From Izhakiella australiensis (GTDB lineage: Bacteria; Pseudomonadota; Gammaproteobacteria; Enterobacterales; Enterobacteriaceae), in the NCBI RefSeq assembly GCF_002006995.1, contig NZ_MRUL01000002.1, positions 248,001-312,000 on the forward strand: a stretch of 64,000 bases of DNA, in the 5' to 3' direction. The notes below the pieces were generated by a model that was given only the letters and a program-made list of their open reading frames with translations, did not search any database and was not told the origin of the DNA. The position numbers and the translations under genes are program-made. How positions within the stretch are numbered: position 1 is the stretch's first letter; each line of letters opens with the position of its first letter. Shown piece after piece: positions 62,805 through 64,000 of the stretch.

Positions 62805-64000
62805 GAGGTTACCTGGTCATCGCACATTGCAACCCTCTGCTGCGGCTCGCCGGCCACCTGCACCTTGCCGTTCACAACCTGCACCGGCCAGCTGCGCAGG
62901 CTGCGATCCGGGTTATCAATGCCCTTGCCGTCCTGCAAACGAAAACGCTGTTTATAGAGCGGAGAGATAACAACCGGCTCGCCGGCAACATCACCAAGAA
63001 TACCGCGCGAAATCACGCTGGCATGCGTGCCTGGCTCCTGGTCTTGCAGGGCAAAAACGTCGCCGTCAAGGCGGAACAAAGCAATGCGTTCACCGGCCAG
63101 GCGGGCGCCAATTCCTGCCTGCGGCGGAATAGACTCCAGATCGCACAGCGTATGCCACCCCACCGAAGGCTGCTGCGTCGTGGTCAGCGCACGATACTCG
63201 GTTGCCGGGCGAAGCTGACCGCGTTCAGGCTGACGCTGCAGGGTTTCGTCCTGCTGCTGGCTGTTGACCGCCGTGTGGAACAGCGCGCGACGGTCAGGAT
63301 TATCCAGCGTCGTTTTCCATTCACACTGGTAGGCATCCACCACCCGCTGCATGTCGACTTCCAGCTGTGCGCCAATTGCCAGCGAGTCCTCAATAACAAC
63401 CTCGCGCAGGTAGTCCAGTCCCCCTTCCAGGTTATCCATCCAGACGCTGGTGCGCTGCAGACGATCGGCAGTGCGAATATAGAACATCAGGATCCTGTCG
63501 ACGTAGCGGATCAATGTTTCACTGTCGAGGTCGCTGGCGAACAGGTCGGCATGGCGCGGCTTCATGCCGCCGTTGCCACAGACGTACAGGTTCCAGCCCT
63601 TGTCAGTCGCAATAATCCCAATATCTTTACTTTGCGCTTCGGAACATTCACGGGTGCAGCCGGAAACCGCCATTTTAATTTTATGCGGCGAGCGTAACCC
63701 CTTGTAGCGATTTTCTATCTCGATGGCGAAGCCGGTAGAATCCTGCACGCCGTAGCGGCACCAGGTGGCGCCCACGCAGGATTTAACCGTTCGCAGCGAT
63801 TTGCCGTAGGCGTGGCCGGTTTCGAATCCAGCGGCAATTAAGTCGTCCCAGATAAGCGGAAGCTGATCGAGACTGGCGCCGAACAGGTCGATACGCTGCC
63901 CGCCGGTGATTTTACAATAGAGCTGATAGCGCTGGGCAATCTCGCCGATAGTAATCAGCCTCTGCGGCGTAATTTCGCCGGCGGGTATCCGCGGAACCAC
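62801..64000 (-). CDS. nirB: Nitrite reductase, C-terminal part of a fused NirB-NirD protein (cut by window edge)
   Basis: NAD(P)H nitrite reductase that reduces nitrite to ammonia, probably assimilatory. The 399 visible residues are the C-terminal siroheme/4Fe-4S half of NirB with the cluster cysteines C75-x5-C81 (SCVGATWCRYG) and C115-x3-C119 (SGCTRECSEAQ), followed after a Gln-rich linker by a NirD-like domain (VGWHTLCDLESIPPQAGIG to VVNGKVQVA). NirD lacks the Rieske ligands, as usual. E. coli has separate nirB and nirD; fused forms are known in assimilatory NasB-type enzymes. The flavin and NAD domains lie beyond position 64000. Confidence 0.9.
   Translation of the reverse strand: MVPRIPAGEITPQRLITIGEIAQRYQLYCKITGGQRIDLFGASLDQLPLIWDDLIAAGFETGHAYGKSLRTVKSCVGATWCRYGVQDSTGFAIEIENRYKGLRSPHKIKMAVSGCTRECSEAQSKDIGIIATDKGWNLYVCGNGGMKPRHADLFASDLDSETLIRYVDRILMFYIRTADRLQRTSVWMDNLEGGLDYLREVVIEDSLAIGAQLEVDMQRVVDAYQCEWKTTLDNPDRRALFHTAVNSQQQDETLQRQPERGQLRPATEYRALTTTQQPSVGWHTLCDLESIPPQAGIGARLAGERIALFRLDGDVFALQDQEPGTHASVISRGILGDVAGEPVVISPLYKQRFRLQDGKGIDNPDRSLRSWPVQVVNGKVQVAGEPQQRVAMCDDQVTS

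Overview
This 64 kb window is chromosomal DNA of a gammaproteobacterium of the order Enterobacterales. Most genes fall in the order I recall for the Escherichia coli 37-39 min region (ribE/mdtK, valine tRNAs, pykF-lpp-ldtE, suf, ydiJ-ydiK-rprA, ppsA/ppsR, aroH, selO-ydiV-nlpC-btuDEC, ihfA-pheTS-rplT-rpmI-infC-thrS, ydiY-ydiZ-yniABC-ydjM-tcyP, osmE-nadE-cho-spy-ast). Protein divergence, loss of pfkB between ydiY and ydiZ, and an lpxO, ychO and fused nirB-nirD segment at the right end suggest an Erwiniaceae-like genome (Pantoea, Mixta or Erwinia). That placement is inference from gene content. No insertion sequence, prophage, integrase or CRISPR array was seen. 

Layout. 1-2.4 kb: start of ribE, mdtK, then three tandem tRNA-Val(GAC) genes behind a strong promoter. 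2.4-5.8 kb: small Cys-rich ORF, pykF, lpp, ldtE. 5.8-11.4 kb: sufABCDSE operon (minus strand). 11.8 kb: an unrecognised 131-residue protein directly behind a perfect Fur palindrome. 12.2-17.1 kb: ydiJ, ydiK, the sRNA RprA with an RcsB box. 17.3-24.6 kb: ppsA and its regulator ppsR (divergent), aroH, selO, ydiV. 24.8-28.8 kb: btuCED-nlpC, a His-rich periplasmic protein, ihfA. 28.8-35.8 kb: the translation cluster thrS-infC-rpmI-rplT-pheM-pheS-pheT, with its attenuator, an ATT start for infC and a tRNA-mimic operator in front of thrS. 36-43 kb: small envelope or stress genes, ydiY, ydiZ, yniA, yniB, hxpB, ydjM, tcyP. 43-49 kb: Gly-rich exported protein, osmE, a drug-efflux MFS pump, nadE, yddG, cho, spy. 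49-55.2 kb: astCADBE arginine catabolism with a sigma-54 promoter. 56-62 kb: an envelope block (OmpF-like porin, YchO, LpxO, GAF-GGDEF-EAL phosphodiesterase). 62-64 kb: cobA and the 3' part of a fused nirB-nirD gene. 

How the parts work together. Many genes are under stress or nutrient control that can be read in the sequence: Fur (11.8 kb), Cra (ppsA), RcsB (rprA), LexA (cho, possibly ydjM), sigma-54 (ast), phenylalanine attenuation (pheST) and threonyl-tRNA synthetase autocontrol (thrS). Iron-sulphur assembly (suf), siroheme synthesis (cobA) and the siroheme/4Fe-4S nitrite reductase form a metabolic theme. The most interesting items are the Fur-controlled orphan beside suf, the porin with a charge reversal in its constriction loop, the twin palindromes between ppsA and ppsR, and the envelope block at 56-62 kb.
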